Positions 53,456 through 62,684 are shown, counted from the first letter of the stretch. The stretch is DNA of 64,000 nt from Rhizobium sophoriradicis (GCF_003939025.1 NZ_RQIH01000002.1:1-64000); one strand, 5' to 3'. The notes: generated by a model not told the origin, from the sequence alone. Numbers and translations are program-made.

Positions 53456-54289
53456 ATGCGTGATTTCATCGCCCGTCCCGAACATGGAATTGTCTGGATT
53501 TCGGGCGCGAGTTCCGGCATCGGCCGGGCGCTTGCGCTGAAGCTCGCCGGCGAGGGATACAAGGTCGCCGTCACCGCCAAAAGCCATGAGAAACTGGTCG
53601 AACTGCAGGCCGAGGCCAGCGGCCTTGACGGCAGCATCGTCGTTCTCGACGGCGACGTCACCGATGCAGAGGACATGGAACATGCCATGGCCTCCATCGA
53701 ATACGAGCACGGCACGCTCGCCATGGCGATCCTCAATGCCGGCATCTATCTGCCTGTTCATGCCGAGGACCTGCACCGCGCCGATTTCGAAAAGAGCTTC
53801 GCCATCAATCTTTCCGGCGTCGTCAACTGTCTCTTGCCGGCGATCCGCCATATGAAGGCGAAAGGGCAGGGGCAGATCGCCATCGTCTCCTCCGTTTCCG
53901 GCTATGGCGGCCTGCCGACGGGGGCGGCCTATGGCGCCACCAAGGCGGCGCTGATCAACATGGCCGAAAGCCTGAAGTTCGATCTCGACAAGATGGGCAT
54001 CCGCATCCAACTCGTCAGCCCGGGCTTCATCGATGCCCCGGCGACAGGCAAGAGCGCCTTGCCGATGCCGGCGCTGGTGTCGCCCGAGGAGGCTGCCCGG
54101 CAGATCGCAGCCGGACTGAAATTGCAAGCCTTCGAGATCACGTTCCCCGGGCGCTTCACCACGATGCTGAAGCTTGCGCGTCTGCTTCCCTACGGCGCTT
54201 ATTTCCCGCTGGTGAACCGCTTGACCGGCTGGCGCGAACGGCCGTCATCGGCAGGTCACCAACCGGCGACACCGCATCCGGCGGAATGA
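53456..54289 (+). CDS. SDR-family NAD(P)-dependent oxidoreductase
   Basis: 277 residues. The cofactor loop is SGASSGIGRALALKL (about 17-31), the catalytic Ser-Tyr-Lys in VSSVSGYGG and AAYGATKAALINM (about 153-170). GGAGGACATGTC precedes the ATG. It is a classical short-chain dehydrogenase. In the Rhodobacter RpoE/ChrR regulon an SDR-type gene sits with cfa and related lipid genes; the same company here suggests a role in the singlet-oxygen response (inference). It converges with the cfa remnant without any gap. Confidence 0.88.
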   Translation: MRDFIARPEHGIVWISGASSGIGRALALKLAGEGYKVAVTAKSHEKLVELQAEASGLDGSIVVLDGDVTDAEDMEHAMASIEYEHGTLAMAILNAGIYLPVHAEDLHRADFEKSFAINLSGVVNCLLPAIRHMKAKGQGQIAIVSSVSGYGGLPTGAAYGATKAALINMAESLKFDLDKMGIRIQLVSPGFIDAPATGKSALPMPALVSPEEAARQIAAGLKLQAFEITFPGRFTTMLKLARLLPYGAYFPLVNRLTGWRERPSSAGHQPATPHPAE

Positions 54290-54945
54290 TCAGCTGCGCG
54301 AGAACACCACCTGGCGCACATCGATATTGCGGGCCCGGAAACCGGCTTCGCAATAGAACAGATAGAATTCCCAGAAGCGCTTGAAGCGCTCGTCGAAACC
54401 CATCGGGCGGATGCATTCCCAGACCGACCGGAAGCGCTCGCGCCATTCGGCAAGCGTACGGGGAGCCCGAAGCTGAAGTCCCTGACCAGTGACAGGTCGA
54501 CCCTGCCGGCGAGATCGGCCAGGTGGTTGCGCGTCGGCAGCATGCCGCCGGGAAAGACGTATTTCTGAATGAAGTCGGGATTGCTGCGATATTGGTCGAA
54601 GGCTTCAGGCCGGATGGTTATGATCTGCAGGCCGGCCTTGCCGCCCGGCTTCAGGCATTGCCGGAGCTTGGAGAAATAGGACGGCCAATATTTTTCGCCG
54701 ACAGCCTCGAACATTTCGATCGAGACGATCCGGTCGTGGAGCCCGGCTTCATCACGGTAATCCTGAAAACGAAATTTGACGCGATCGCCAAGACCTGCCT
54801 TTTCGATGCGCGCTTCGGCATAGGCGAGCTGCTCCCGGCTGATCGTCAGCCCGGTGACCTTGCAGTCCAGCTCGCCGGCTGCGAATTCGGCAAAACCGCC
54901 CCAACCGCAGCCGATCTCCAGGACGTGATCCTGGTTCGCCGGCAC
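54290..54945 (-). pseudogene. cfa: 3' remnant of a cyclopropane-fatty-acyl-phospholipid synthase gene (frameshifted)
   Basis: The SAM motif VLEIGCGWGGFAEFA, GLTISREQLAYAEAR, IVSIEMFEAVGEKYW and VFPGGMLPTRNHL identify a cfa-type methyltransferase. Its first ~150-200 residues (lipid-binding N-terminal part) are absent. At about 54460-54466 the frame breaks: upstream DFSFG continues only in another frame as RTLAEWRERF to VVFSRS and a TGA at 54290. Only 5 bases separate FG from RTLAEW where about 12 are expected, so a small deletion (or sequencing error) has shifted the frame. The 5' end abuts a photolyase fragment, so it is a deletion scar, not an intact gene. Confidence 0.75.
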
Positions 54946-55430
54946 TCTCCAGTGCGCGCCAGAACGGCGTGTAGACCCGGTAGGGGGTGCCCTTGCCGGT
55001 CACCAGCCGGCACGGATCGTGCGGCAGCTGGCCGGTGAAACTCCTTGCTTCGATCCCCTGCTTTTCCAGTTCAGCCTTGATGCGAACATCGATCGACATT
55101 CCGGACGGGTCGTAGCGCCGGTTCCAGTAAACGGCGTCTGCGCTGCTCTTCCTGATGACGCCACGCAGCACCTCGAGCGCCTCGCCGCTTGCAAGCACCA
55201 GCCGTCCCTGCCGCTTGCGCAACGACATATCCAGCGCTTCCAGCGAATGATGCAGCCACCAAGCCTGAGCGGCACCGAGCGGACCTGTGCCCGCGGGCGT
55301 CGGCTCGCGGATATAGAGGGGGGATGATCGGTCGCCCGGAACGATGAGCGGCCCCAAGAGCCTGGTTGTCGTCAAGGCGCAAATCCTTGCGAAACCACAG
55401 TATGACAGGTTTTGTCTCGCCCGCTGCCAA
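54946..55430 (-). pseudogene. phr: 5' remnant of a deoxyribodipyrimidine photolyase gene (frameshifted, truncated)
   Basis: The N-terminal photolyase signature KPVILWFRKDLRLDDNQAL begins near a TTG start at 55430 (GGAG upstream). A run of six G on the plus strand (55318-55323) shifts the frame by one; beyond it the frame resumes as PLYIREPTP, WWLHHSLEALDMSLRK, DAVYWNRRYDPSG and TPFWRALE. After about 160 codons it joins directly to the cfa remnant near 54945. About 300 C-terminal residues, including the FAD-binding domain, are missing. The homopolymer frameshift could be a sequencing error, but the truncation and fusion are structural. Confidence 0.75.
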
Positions 55431-55462
55431 GAAGCCGTCTCCGCTCGTGTCATTGACGCTGC

Positions 55463-55488
55463 TACGAATCGACGGAATGGCCGGATCA
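55463..55488 (-). promoter_or_regulatory. ECF11-type promoter candidate (TGATCC-N16-CGTA) upstream of the photolyase remnant
   Basis: Minus strand: TGATCC at 55488-55483, spacer 16, CGTA at 55466-55463, about 33 bases before the TTG start of the phr remnant. It is the same motif and spacing as upstream of the chrR-like gene. Confidence 0.55.
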
Positions 55489-55503
55489 AATTTTCAGCCG
55501 AAG

Positions 55504-55534
55504 ACATGAAAAAGGCCGGCGTGAACCGGCCTTT
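55504..55534 (-). terminator. Intrinsic terminator of the 108-aa exported protein gene
   Basis: Stem AAAGGCCGG (55511-55519) with CCGGCCTTT (55526-55534) and loop CGTGAA; on the minus strand the stem is followed by TTTTT. It lies 22 bases after the stop of the gene at 55557. Confidence 0.75.
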
Positions 55535-55556
55535 CTCAAAGTGGGCGATGGCCTGC

Positions 55557-55883
55557 TCAGTTGTCGTATTCGCGGCAGGCTTCGCTGATCGATGCGCCGC
55601 TCTGACCGCCACGGGTGTCGACGCCTGAATTCTGCTGCGGCATGCCGGGGCATTCCATCGTCTGGGGCCGGCCGATGCTCTGTGTCGTGGTCGGATCGAC
55701 CGGGGCGACCTGCACCGGACGGATGCCATTGTCGCTGTTGGTGTAATCGGACGAATAGTTACCCGAACTCGGATCGGTCGAACCGCCATTGGTCGGCCCG
55801 ATCGGATCGGGGTTCGACTGGGCAAAGGCCGACGATGCCATGCCGATCGCGAGCAGCGAAGCGGCGATAAGAGATCTGGTCAT
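55557..55883 (-). CDS. Small exported protein (108 aa)
   Basis: 108 residues. A signal peptide (SLIAASLLAIGMASSAFAQ) is followed by a Ser/Gly/Asp-rich, low-complexity mature part containing three Cys-free repeats and two cysteines (MECPGMP and EACREYDN). AAAGGAGG precedes the ATG. An EcfG-like GGAAC-N16-AGTT lies upstream. Likely a periplasmic stress-induced protein of unknown function. Confidence 0.65.
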   Translation of the reverse strand: MTRSLIAASLLAIGMASSAFAQSNPDPIGPTNGGSTDPSSGNYSSDYTNSDNGIRPVQVAPVDPTTTQSIGRPQTMECPGMPQQNSGVDTRGGQSGASISEACREYDN

Positions 55884-55926
55884 GAGGATATCCTCCTTTG
55901 ATTTTCATCTTGGATGACCGTTGGGT

Positions 55927-55951
55927 AACTGGCCCACGGAGGCATTGTTCC
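55927..55951 (-). promoter_or_regulatory. Candidate EcfG-type promoter
   Basis: Minus strand: GGAAC at 55951-55947, spacer 16, AGTT at 55930-55927 (one mismatch to CGTT), 44 bases before the ATG of the 108-aa gene. Confidence 0.5.
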
Positions 55952-56079
55952 AAAATTTAGGAAAAACCTGCACGCTGGCCTTGCATGGTTACGCATAAAC
56001 CTTAACCGGCCAAGCCGCTGGATCGCTGCCACTGTCTGCCTTAGGCACACGAAACGCTAATCCGCAGCATGAGGCCGCT

Positions 56080-56397
56080 ATGTTCGTTTCCCCTCGCGAG
56101 GCCGCAGATCTCGGTCTGCAGATTGCGCTTTCACTTGCTTTGACGGCAGGTGGAATGGCGATCGCTGCCACGGCCATAGGCGGCGAAAGAGCCGATATTT
56201 CCGCGATCGACGTCAGCCGCCCCTCCTTGTGGACCGCCATTCCGACACGCGTCGATCCGACAGGACAGGCCCGTCTCCGGGCGGACGCGCCGGCTGAACT
56301 GCGGCTAGCCGCCAGAACTGGCGACCTTTGCCATGACCGGATCGGCCTTCGCCTCTCCTGCGATCTGATAGCGGCTTCGGGCGCCGCCGCCTTTTAG
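56080..56397 (+). CDS. Hypothetical protein with N-terminal membrane segment (105 aa)
   Basis: 105 residues. A hydrophobic stretch at about 13-33 (LQIALSLALTAGGMAIAATAI) may anchor or export it; a Cys-containing C-terminal part (GDLCHDRIGLRLSCDLI) follows. GAGG is 6 bases before the ATG. No family is recognised. It ends 128 bases before the HAD gene. Confidence 0.5.
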   Translation: MFVSPREAADLGLQIALSLALTAGGMAIAATAIGGERADISAIDVSRPSLWTAIPTRVDPTGQARLRADAPAELRLAARTGDLCHDRIGLRLSCDLIAASGAAAF

Positions 56398-56525
56398 GAC
56401 AGATTTGCGACATCGTCGCAGTCACGCTCGAAAACTTGCAAAACATGGCGATTTGCCGTTTCATCGCGTCCAGCGACTGCCATCCGACTCTCTTTCCCGA
56501 AGGATTCAGCATTTTGTCCCAGCCG

Positions 56526-57191
56526 ATGCCGCGTGGCTTCGAGAAGCCTTATGCCGCCTTCCTGTTCGATATGGACGGTACCATTCTCAATTCGATCCGT
56601 GCGGCCGAACGGGTGTGGAGCGATTGGGCCAGGCGTCAAGGGCTCGATGTTGCGGACTTTCTGCCGAAGATGCATGGATCACGCGGCATCGACACGATCG
56701 CCCGGCTGAACCTGCCGGGCGTCGATCCCGAACATGAAGCCAAATTGGTGACCGAGGCCGAAATCGCCGATGTCAGCGATGTCGTCGCCATTTCTGGCGC
56801 TGCCGCCTTCCTAAGTTCGCTGCCGCCGGATCGCTGGGCGATCGTCACCTCCTCGCCCTTGCGTCTTGCCCGCCGGCGGCTGGAAGCGGCAGGCCTGTCA
56901 CTGCCGAAATTCATGGTGACGGCGGAGGACGTCAAAGTCGGAAAGCCCGATCCGCAATGTTACATTCTCGGCGCCGAACGTCTCGGCGTCAGCACCCAGG
57001 ACTGCCTGGTGTTCGAGGATGTCACAGCCGGCATCATCGCCGGCGAGGCCGCGGGCGCCGACGTGATGGTAGTGACGGCAACCCATCACCAGAAGATGGA
57101 GACGTCGCATCCGACCCTCGCATCCTACGACGAAATTTCGGTGCGCATCTCGGCCGACCACAAGATGTTGATCGCCCCGAACGTGGCCTGA
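56526..57191 (+). CDS. HAD-superfamily phosphatase (beta-phosphoglucomutase/G3P-phosphatase-like)
   Basis: 221 residues from ATG 56526 (a longer frame opens at 56436). Motif I is FLFDMDGTILNS (Asp nucleophile and acid/base Asp), motif II the Thr/Ser of IVTSSPLRLA, motif III Lys in VGKPDPQCY and motif IV the Asp of VFEDVTAGI. It belongs to the subfamily that dephosphorylates small sugar or polyol phosphates. The substrate is not determined by sequence. Neighbours give no pathway hint. Confidence 0.85.
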   Translation: MPRGFEKPYAAFLFDMDGTILNSIRAAERVWSDWARRQGLDVADFLPKMHGSRGIDTIARLNLPGVDPEHEAKLVTEAEIADVSDVVAISGAAAFLSSLPPDRWAIVTSSPLRLARRRLEAAGLSLPKFMVTAEDVKVGKPDPQCYILGAERLGVSTQDCLVFEDVTAGIIAGEAAGADVMVVTATHHQKMETSHPTLASYDEISVRISADHKMLIAPNVA

Positions 57192-57218
57192 TATCGCCAC
57201 GTTACAGTTTTTCGCCTT

Positions 57219-59876
57219 TCACTCCGCGGCCGCGGCAAGACAGCGATCGATGATCCGGCCGATTTCGCCGCGGCAGGAGCCGCAATTGGTCCCGGCGCTG
57301 GTTTCCTTGCCGACCGCCTCGACGCTGTGGCATCCGCCGCGCACGGCAGCGGCGATCTGATTGACCCCGACGCTGAAGCAAGAGCAGACGGTGGCGCCCG
57401 GATCCGGTCTGCCGGCCCCAGGGCGGCCTGCTACCAGCGCGAAGCGTTTCCGCAGGTCACCATGCGGCACCGAGAGCTGCGAGATTGCCCAGTTGCGCGC
57501 CACGGCGACCGGCGCGCGCGCGAGGAACAGCGCGGCGAGCAGCGTCTCGCCGTCGAAGAAGGCGAGCCTGAGGTCGCCGGTTTGCCGGTCGGCGTAACCC
57601 AGCGGTTCGATTTCGTCGGGAATGGCAAAAACCGCCCGGCACCAGGCCGTCCAGTCCTCGACGGTTTCGCCGAAGGCAAGCTCCAGCCGCCAGCCGCCGT
57701 CGGCTTTCGCCAGCGCCCAATAAGCCGCCTCCGGCGTGGCCGGTTTGACGGCCGAGACCGCGAAGCCGTAATGCGCGGCGCGGAAGGGGCGGACGGCGAC
57801 GGCGACGTTTTTCGATGCCGGCTGGCCGGAAATCGGATCGGTGATCGGCGCGACCACGGCGTCGATCCGCGCTTTTGCCGCGAACTGGTCGTTCCAGTGC
57901 ATCGGCGCGAAAATGCTGCCGCGCGCCTGGCGATCGGTCACCAGCGCGCGGACGATCGCCTTGCCGTGCGGGCTGTCGATCTCGGCGAGACCGGCGCTCG
58001 ATATACCGGTCTCGATCGCATCGCGCGGATGGATCTCGGCAAAGGGTTCGGCGATATGGGCGGAAAGCCGCGCGCTCTTTCCGGTTCGCGTCATCGTATG
58101 CCACTGGTCGCGGATGCGTCCGGTATTCAGCGTAAAGGGGAAGTCGGCATTGGTGCGATCGGTTGCCGGCGGTTCCACCGCAACGAAGCGCGCCTTGCCA
58201 TCGGCATGGTAGAAGCCGCCATCGGCGAAGAAGCGGGTGACGCCAGGCGCGCTCCCTGCCGCCTGCGGCCATTGGAAGGGCGACAGTTCCTCATAGGCGG
58301 CGCCTGAGATACCGGCGCGGGAGCCGATGTCGAAGTCGCGGCTGCCGTTGTTTTCGAAGGCGGAAAGGGCCGCGTGTTCGGCGAAGATTTCGGCCGGCGC
58401 ATCGAAATCAAAGGCAGCGGCAAATCCCATGCGGCGTCCGACCTCCGCAAGCTGCCACCAGTCGGCCTTCGCATCGCCAGGGATGCCGAGAAACGGCCGC
58501 TGCCTGGAAATGCGCCGTTCGGAATTGGTGACTGTGCCATCCTTTTCGCCCCAGCCGAGCGAGGGCAGAAGCACATCTGCATGCCGGGTCGTATCCGTCT
58601 CTCTCAGAATGTCGGAGACGACGACGAAGGGACAGGCGGCGATCGCGCTTTTGACGCTATCGGCATCCGGCATCGAGACGACGGGGTTGGTGGCCATGAT
58701 CCAGAGCGCCTTGATGCGCCCGTCGACGACGGCGCGGAACATGTCGACCGCCTTCAGGCCCCCTTTTGCGGCGATGACTGGCGAATCCCAGAAGCGCTGC
58801 ACGCGGTCGCGGTCGTCAGGATTTTCGATCGCCATATGGGCGGCGAGCATGTTGGCGAGACCGCCGACTTCGCGCCCGCCCATGGCGTTCGGCTGGCCGG
58901 TCAGCGAGAACGGGCCCATGCCCGGACGGCCGATGCGGCCGGTCGCCAGATGGCAGTTGAGGATGGCATTGACCTTGTCAGTGCCGGAAGAGGATTGGTT
59001 GACGCCCTGGCTGTAGCAGGTGACGACCTTCGACGTTGTCTCGAACAGGCGGAAGAATTCCCGGATCTGCATGGCCGGCAGGCCGGTCCGCTCCAGGAGA
59101 TCGTTGATATCAAGTGCTGCGGCCGCCGCAAAGGCGCCGGCGAAGCCTTCCGTATGGGAGGCGATATAATTCTGGTCGATCGCTTGGCTTGTGGCGAGAT
59201 GGGCGAGCAGCCCCATGAACAGCGCGACGTCGCCGTCCGGGCGGATAGCCAGATGCAGGTCGGCGATATCGCATGTCATCGTCCGGCGCGGATCGATGAC
59301 GACGATCCGCATGTTCGGCCGCGCCGCTTTTGCGGCGGCCAGCCGCTGGTAGATGACGGGATGACACCAGGCGAGGTTGGAGCCCGTGAGCACCACGAGA
59401 TCCGCAAGTTCGATATCCTCATAGGTCCCTGGCACGGTATCGGCGCCGAAGGCGCGGCGATGCCCGGCCACCGACGAGGACATGCAGAGCCTGGAATTGG
59501 TGTCGATATTGGCCGAACCGATGAAGCCCTTCATCAGCTTGTTGGCGACATAATAATCCTCGGTCAGTAACTGGCCGGAGACGTAGAAGGCAACAGAGTC
59601 AGGCCCGTGTTCGGCTATCGTTTCGGAAAAACGCCGGGCGACCAAATCGAGCGCCTCGTCCCAATCGCTCCGTTCGCCTGCAATTTCGGGATAAAGCAGC
59701 CGGCCGTCGAGATCGATGGTTTCGGCAAGCGCCGAACCCTTCGAGCAGAGCCGGCCGAAATTCGACGGATGCTCGGGATCGCCCTTGACGCTGACGGCGC
59801 CGGCCTCGTCCACCGTGGCGATAACGCCGCAGCCGACGCCGCAATAGGGGCAGGTGGTCTTGACCTCAGCCGCCAT
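57219..59876 (-). CDS. nasA: Assimilatory nitrate reductase catalytic subunit
   Basis: 885 residues. An N-terminal [4Fe-4S] site (CPYCGVGCGV, then FGRLCSKG) is followed by Mo-bis-MGD domains (YCDQ-like region YVSGQLLTEDYY, LNCHLATGRIG, GMGPFSLTGQPNAMGGREVGG). A C-terminal BFD-like [2Fe-2S] domain has CSCFSVG and NCGSCRGEIG. It reduces nitrate to nitrite in the cytoplasm. It is the last gene of narK-nirB-nirD-nasA; its ATG overlaps the nirD stop (TAATG). Confidence 0.94.
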   Translation of the reverse strand: MAAEVKTTCPYCGVGCGVIATVDEAGAVSVKGDPEHPSNFGRLCSKGSALAETIDLDGRLLYPEIAGERSDWDEALDLVARRFSETIAEHGPDSVAFYVSGQLLTEDYYVANKLMKGFIGSANIDTNSRLCMSSSVAGHRRAFGADTVPGTYEDIELADLVVLTGSNLAWCHPVIYQRLAAAKAARPNMRIVVIDPRRTMTCDIADLHLAIRPDGDVALFMGLLAHLATSQAIDQNYIASHTEGFAGAFAAAAALDINDLLERTGLPAMQIREFFRLFETTSKVVTCYSQGVNQSSSGTDKVNAILNCHLATGRIGRPGMGPFSLTGQPNAMGGREVGGLANMLAAHMAIENPDDRDRVQRFWDSPVIAAKGGLKAVDMFRAVVDGRIKALWIMATNPVVSMPDADSVKSAIAACPFVVVSDILRETDTTRHADVLLPSLGWGEKDGTVTNSERRISRQRPFLGIPGDAKADWWQLAEVGRRMGFAAAFDFDAPAEIFAEHAALSAFENNGSRDFDIGSRAGISGAAYEELSPFQWPQAAGSAPGVTRFFADGGFYHADGKARFVAVEPPATDRTNADFPFTLNTGRIRDQWHTMTRTGKSARLSAHIAEPFAEIHPRDAIETGISSAGLAEIDSPHGKAIVRALVTDRQARGSIFAPMHWNDQFAAKARIDAVVAPITDPISGQPASKNVAVAVRPFRAAHYGFAVSAVKPATPEAAYWALAKADGGWRLELAFGETVEDWTAWCRAVFAIPDEIEPLGYADRQTGDLRLAFFDGETLLAALFLARAPVAVARNWAISQLSVPHGDLRKRFALVAGRPGAGRPDPGATVCSCFSVGVNQIAAAVRGGCHSVEAVGKETSAGTNCGSCRGEIGRIIDRCLAAAAE

Positions 59877-60205
59877 TATTCAGCCGCCATCATCAGGCTT
59901 TCGAGCGCGATGAACAGGGCGCCGTCCTCGTTGCGGACCGGTATGGTCCGCACCGCGCCATCGTCGGCGCCGAGCGCCTTGCCGGTTTCCAGAGAGATCA
60001 CCCAATTGTGCAGCGGGCAGGTGACGGCCTTTGCATGCACGATGCCCTGGGAGAGCGGACCACCCTTGTGCGGGCAGTGATCCTCGATGGCAAAGACCTC
60101 GTTTTCGGCCGTACGGAAGACGGCGATCTTGCCCTGCGGCGTCTTCACGCAGCGCGCGCCGCGCAGCGGGATATCGGAGATGTCACCGATTGCAACCCAA
60201 TTCAT
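59876..60205 (-). CDS. nirD: Nitrite reductase (NADH) small subunit
   Basis: 109 residues, a Rieske-like protein. The cluster ligands are present: CPHKGG (about 43-48) and CPLHNW (about 64-69). It partners NirB in assimilatory nitrite reduction. The start at 60205 is preferred because AGGAG lies 6 bases before that ATG; another ATG at 60211 overlaps it. Its stop overlaps the nasA start. Confidence 0.92.
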   Translation of the reverse strand: MNWVAIGDISDIPLRGARCVKTPQGKIAVFRTAENEVFAIEDHCPHKGGPLSQGIVHAKAVTCPLHNWVISLETGKALGADDGAVRTIPVRNEDGALFIALESLMMAAE

Positions 60206-60215
60206 GTCCATCTCC

Positions 60216-62666
60216 TTACTCGGCAGCCTGCGGATAGCCGATCGTCGCCATCGGCTTGAATTCATGCTTGTCCTTGCCGGAGACGCGCTCCGACCAGGGA
60301 TCGACTTGGGCGAATTTCTGGCTGAAGACGAAGCGGTCGTAATAGGCCTTGCGCTTTTCGGCATCGTCCATGATCTGGCGGCGAATTTCATCCAGGCCGA
60401 CGCGCTTGGCCCATTTGTAGATGCGCTCGAGATAGCGGGCCTGCTCGCGGTACATCTGCGTCAATGCCACGATATGCTCCAGCGCCTCGTCCTCGGTCTT
60501 CACCAGGCCGAGCACTTCGGTGCCCTTGATATCGAGACCGGCGGCGCCGGCGAAATGGATCTCGAAACCGGAGTCGACGCAGATCACGCCGATATCCTTG
60601 CAAGTCGCTTCGGCGCAATTGCGCGGGCAGCCGGAGACGGCCATCTTCAGCTTGGCCGGTGTCCATGAGCCCCACATGAATTTCTCGATGCGGATGCCGA
60701 GACCGGTCGAATCCTGCGTGCCGAAGCGGCACCAGTCCGAACCAACGCAGGTCTTCACCGTGCGCAAGCCCTTGGCATAGGCCTGGCCGGAGACGAAACC
60801 GGCTTTACCGAGATCGGCCCAGACGGCGGGGAGGTCTTCCTTCTCGATGCCGAGCAAGTCGATGCGCTGGCCGCCCGTCACTTTCACCATCGGGATTTCG
60901 AACTTGTCGACGACATCGGCGATGGCGCGCAACTCGTTCGAATTGGTGACGCCGCCCCACATGCGCGGAACGACGGAGTAGGTGCCGTCCTTCTGGATGT
61001 TGGCGTGGACGCGCTCATTGATGAAACGCGACTGGTAGTCGTCGGCATATTCGTCCGGCCAGTCGCAGACGAGGTAATAGTTGAGCGCCGGCCGACACTT
61101 GGCGCAGCCGCAGGAGGTCTTCCATTCCAATTCCTGCATGACGGCGGGGATGCTCTTCAGACCTTTCGCCTTGATCAGGCGGCGAACATCGTCATGGCCG
61201 AGTTCGGTGCAGGTGCACATCGGCTGCACGGCAGCCGGATTGTAGCCGTCGCCGAGCGTCAGCGCCATCAGTTGCTCGACGAGGCCGGTGCAGGAGCCGC
61301 ACGAGGCGGAGGCCTTTGTATGGGCGCGTACGTCGTCGAGTGACGTCAGCCCTTTGCTCGTGATCGTCGAGGTGATCTTGCCCTTGCATACGCCGTTGCA
61401 GCCACAGATTTCCGCGTCATCCGGCAAGGCTGCAACGGCCGCCATAGGGTCCAGCGGCGACCCTCCCTGATAGGCTTGACCGAAGATCAGCGTCTCGCGC
61501 ATCTCCGAAATATCGGTCGCCTTCTTCTTCAGATCGTTAAACCAGGCGCCGTCGGCGGTTTCGCCGTAAAGCACGGTGCCGATGATCTTGTTGTCCTTCA
61601 GCACCAGGCGCTTGTAGATGCCAGCGCTGGCATCGCGCAGTACGATCTCCTCGCGGTCGTCGCCATCGGCGAAATCGCCGAGCGAATAGAGTTCGATGCC
61701 GGTGACCTTAAGCTTGGTCGGGGTGTCCGCATGCACGAAAGCAGGCGAACGGTCGCCGGAGAGATGCGCTGCGGCGATGCGGGCCATTTCGTAGAGCGGC
61801 GCGACGAGGCCGTAGACCATGCCGCCCACCTCGGCGCATTCGCCGAGCGCGAAAATGTCGCCATCCGAAGTCTGCATGCCGGCATCGACGACGATGCCGC
61901 GATTGACCGCAAGGCCGGCGTCCTTCGCCAGGCCGACACTCGGGCGAATGCCGACGGCCATGACGACGAGGGTGGCCGGGATGATGCGGCCGTCGTCGAG
62001 TTCGATGCCTTCGACCTTGCCATTGCCGATGATCGCCTTGGTGTTGGCCTTGCAGATGACCTTGATGCCGCGTTCTTCGACCGCCTTCTGCAGCAGATAA
62101 CCGGCGGCGGGATCGAGCTGGCGCTCCATCAGCGTCGGCATGACGTGCAGGACGGTGACGTCCATGCCGCGCTGGGCAAGGCCGGCCGCCGCTTCGAGGC
62201 CAAGCAGGCCGCCGCCGATGACGACCGCCTTTTCGCGCGACTGGGCGGCAAGCAGCATCGCTTGCACGTCGTCGAGATCGCGATAGGTGATGACGCCGGG
62301 CAGATCCTTGCCGGGAACCGGGATGATGAAGGGCACGGAACCGGTGGCGATCACCAGCTTGTCGTAGCTTTCGGTGACGCCGTGGTCGGAGGTGACGGTC
62401 TTGGCGGCGCGATCGATGTTGACGATCTTGTGGCCCTTGTAGAGCATGATGCCGTGCTTGATGTACCAGCCGTCACCGTGAATGATGATCTGCTCGTAGT
62501 CTTTCTCTCCGGAGAGAACCGGCGACAGCATGATGCGGTCGTAATTGACGCGCGGTTCGGCATTGAAGATCGTGACGTCGTAGCGTCCGGGCGCCCGTTC
62601 GAAGAGGTGCTCCAGCATGCGCCCCGGCGCCATGCCATTGCCGATGATGACGAGTTTTTCGGTCAT
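60216..62666 (-). CDS. nirB: Nitrite reductase (NADH) large subunit
   Basis: 816 residues. FAD and NAD sites (IIGNGMAPGRMLEHL at the start, VIGGGLLGLEAAAGLAQRG near 150) are followed by a BFD-like [2Fe-2S] region (CGCNGVCKGKITST, CGSCTGLV). A siroheme/[4Fe-4S] sulfite-reductase-like domain has CPRNCAEATCKD near the C-terminus. It reduces nitrite to ammonium with NADH in the cytoplasm. It is 18 bases after narK and 10 bases before nirD. Confidence 0.95.
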   Translation of the reverse strand: MTEKLVIIGNGMAPGRMLEHLFERAPGRYDVTIFNAEPRVNYDRIMLSPVLSGEKDYEQIIIHGDGWYIKHGIMLYKGHKIVNIDRAAKTVTSDHGVTESYDKLVIATGSVPFIIPVPGKDLPGVITYRDLDDVQAMLLAAQSREKAVVIGGGLLGLEAAAGLAQRGMDVTVLHVMPTLMERQLDPAAGYLLQKAVEERGIKVICKANTKAIIGNGKVEGIELDDGRIIPATLVVMAVGIRPSVGLAKDAGLAVNRGIVVDAGMQTSDGDIFALGECAEVGGMVYGLVAPLYEMARIAAAHLSGDRSPAFVHADTPTKLKVTGIELYSLGDFADGDDREEIVLRDASAGIYKRLVLKDNKIIGTVLYGETADGAWFNDLKKKATDISEMRETLIFGQAYQGGSPLDPMAAVAALPDDAEICGCNGVCKGKITSTITSKGLTSLDDVRAHTKASASCGSCTGLVEQLMALTLGDGYNPAAVQPMCTCTELGHDDVRRLIKAKGLKSIPAVMQELEWKTSCGCAKCRPALNYYLVCDWPDEYADDYQSRFINERVHANIQKDGTYSVVPRMWGGVTNSNELRAIADVVDKFEIPMVKVTGGQRIDLLGIEKEDLPAVWADLGKAGFVSGQAYAKGLRTVKTCVGSDWCRFGTQDSTGLGIRIEKFMWGSWTPAKLKMAVSGCPRNCAEATCKDIGVICVDSGFEIHFAGAAGLDIKGTEVLGLVKTEDEALEHIVALTQMYREQARYLERIYKWAKRVGLDEIRRQIMDDAEKRKAYYDRFVFSQKFAQVDPWSERVSGKDKHEFKPMATIGYPQAAE

Positions 62667-62684
62667 ACGTTCAAGTCCCTTGGA

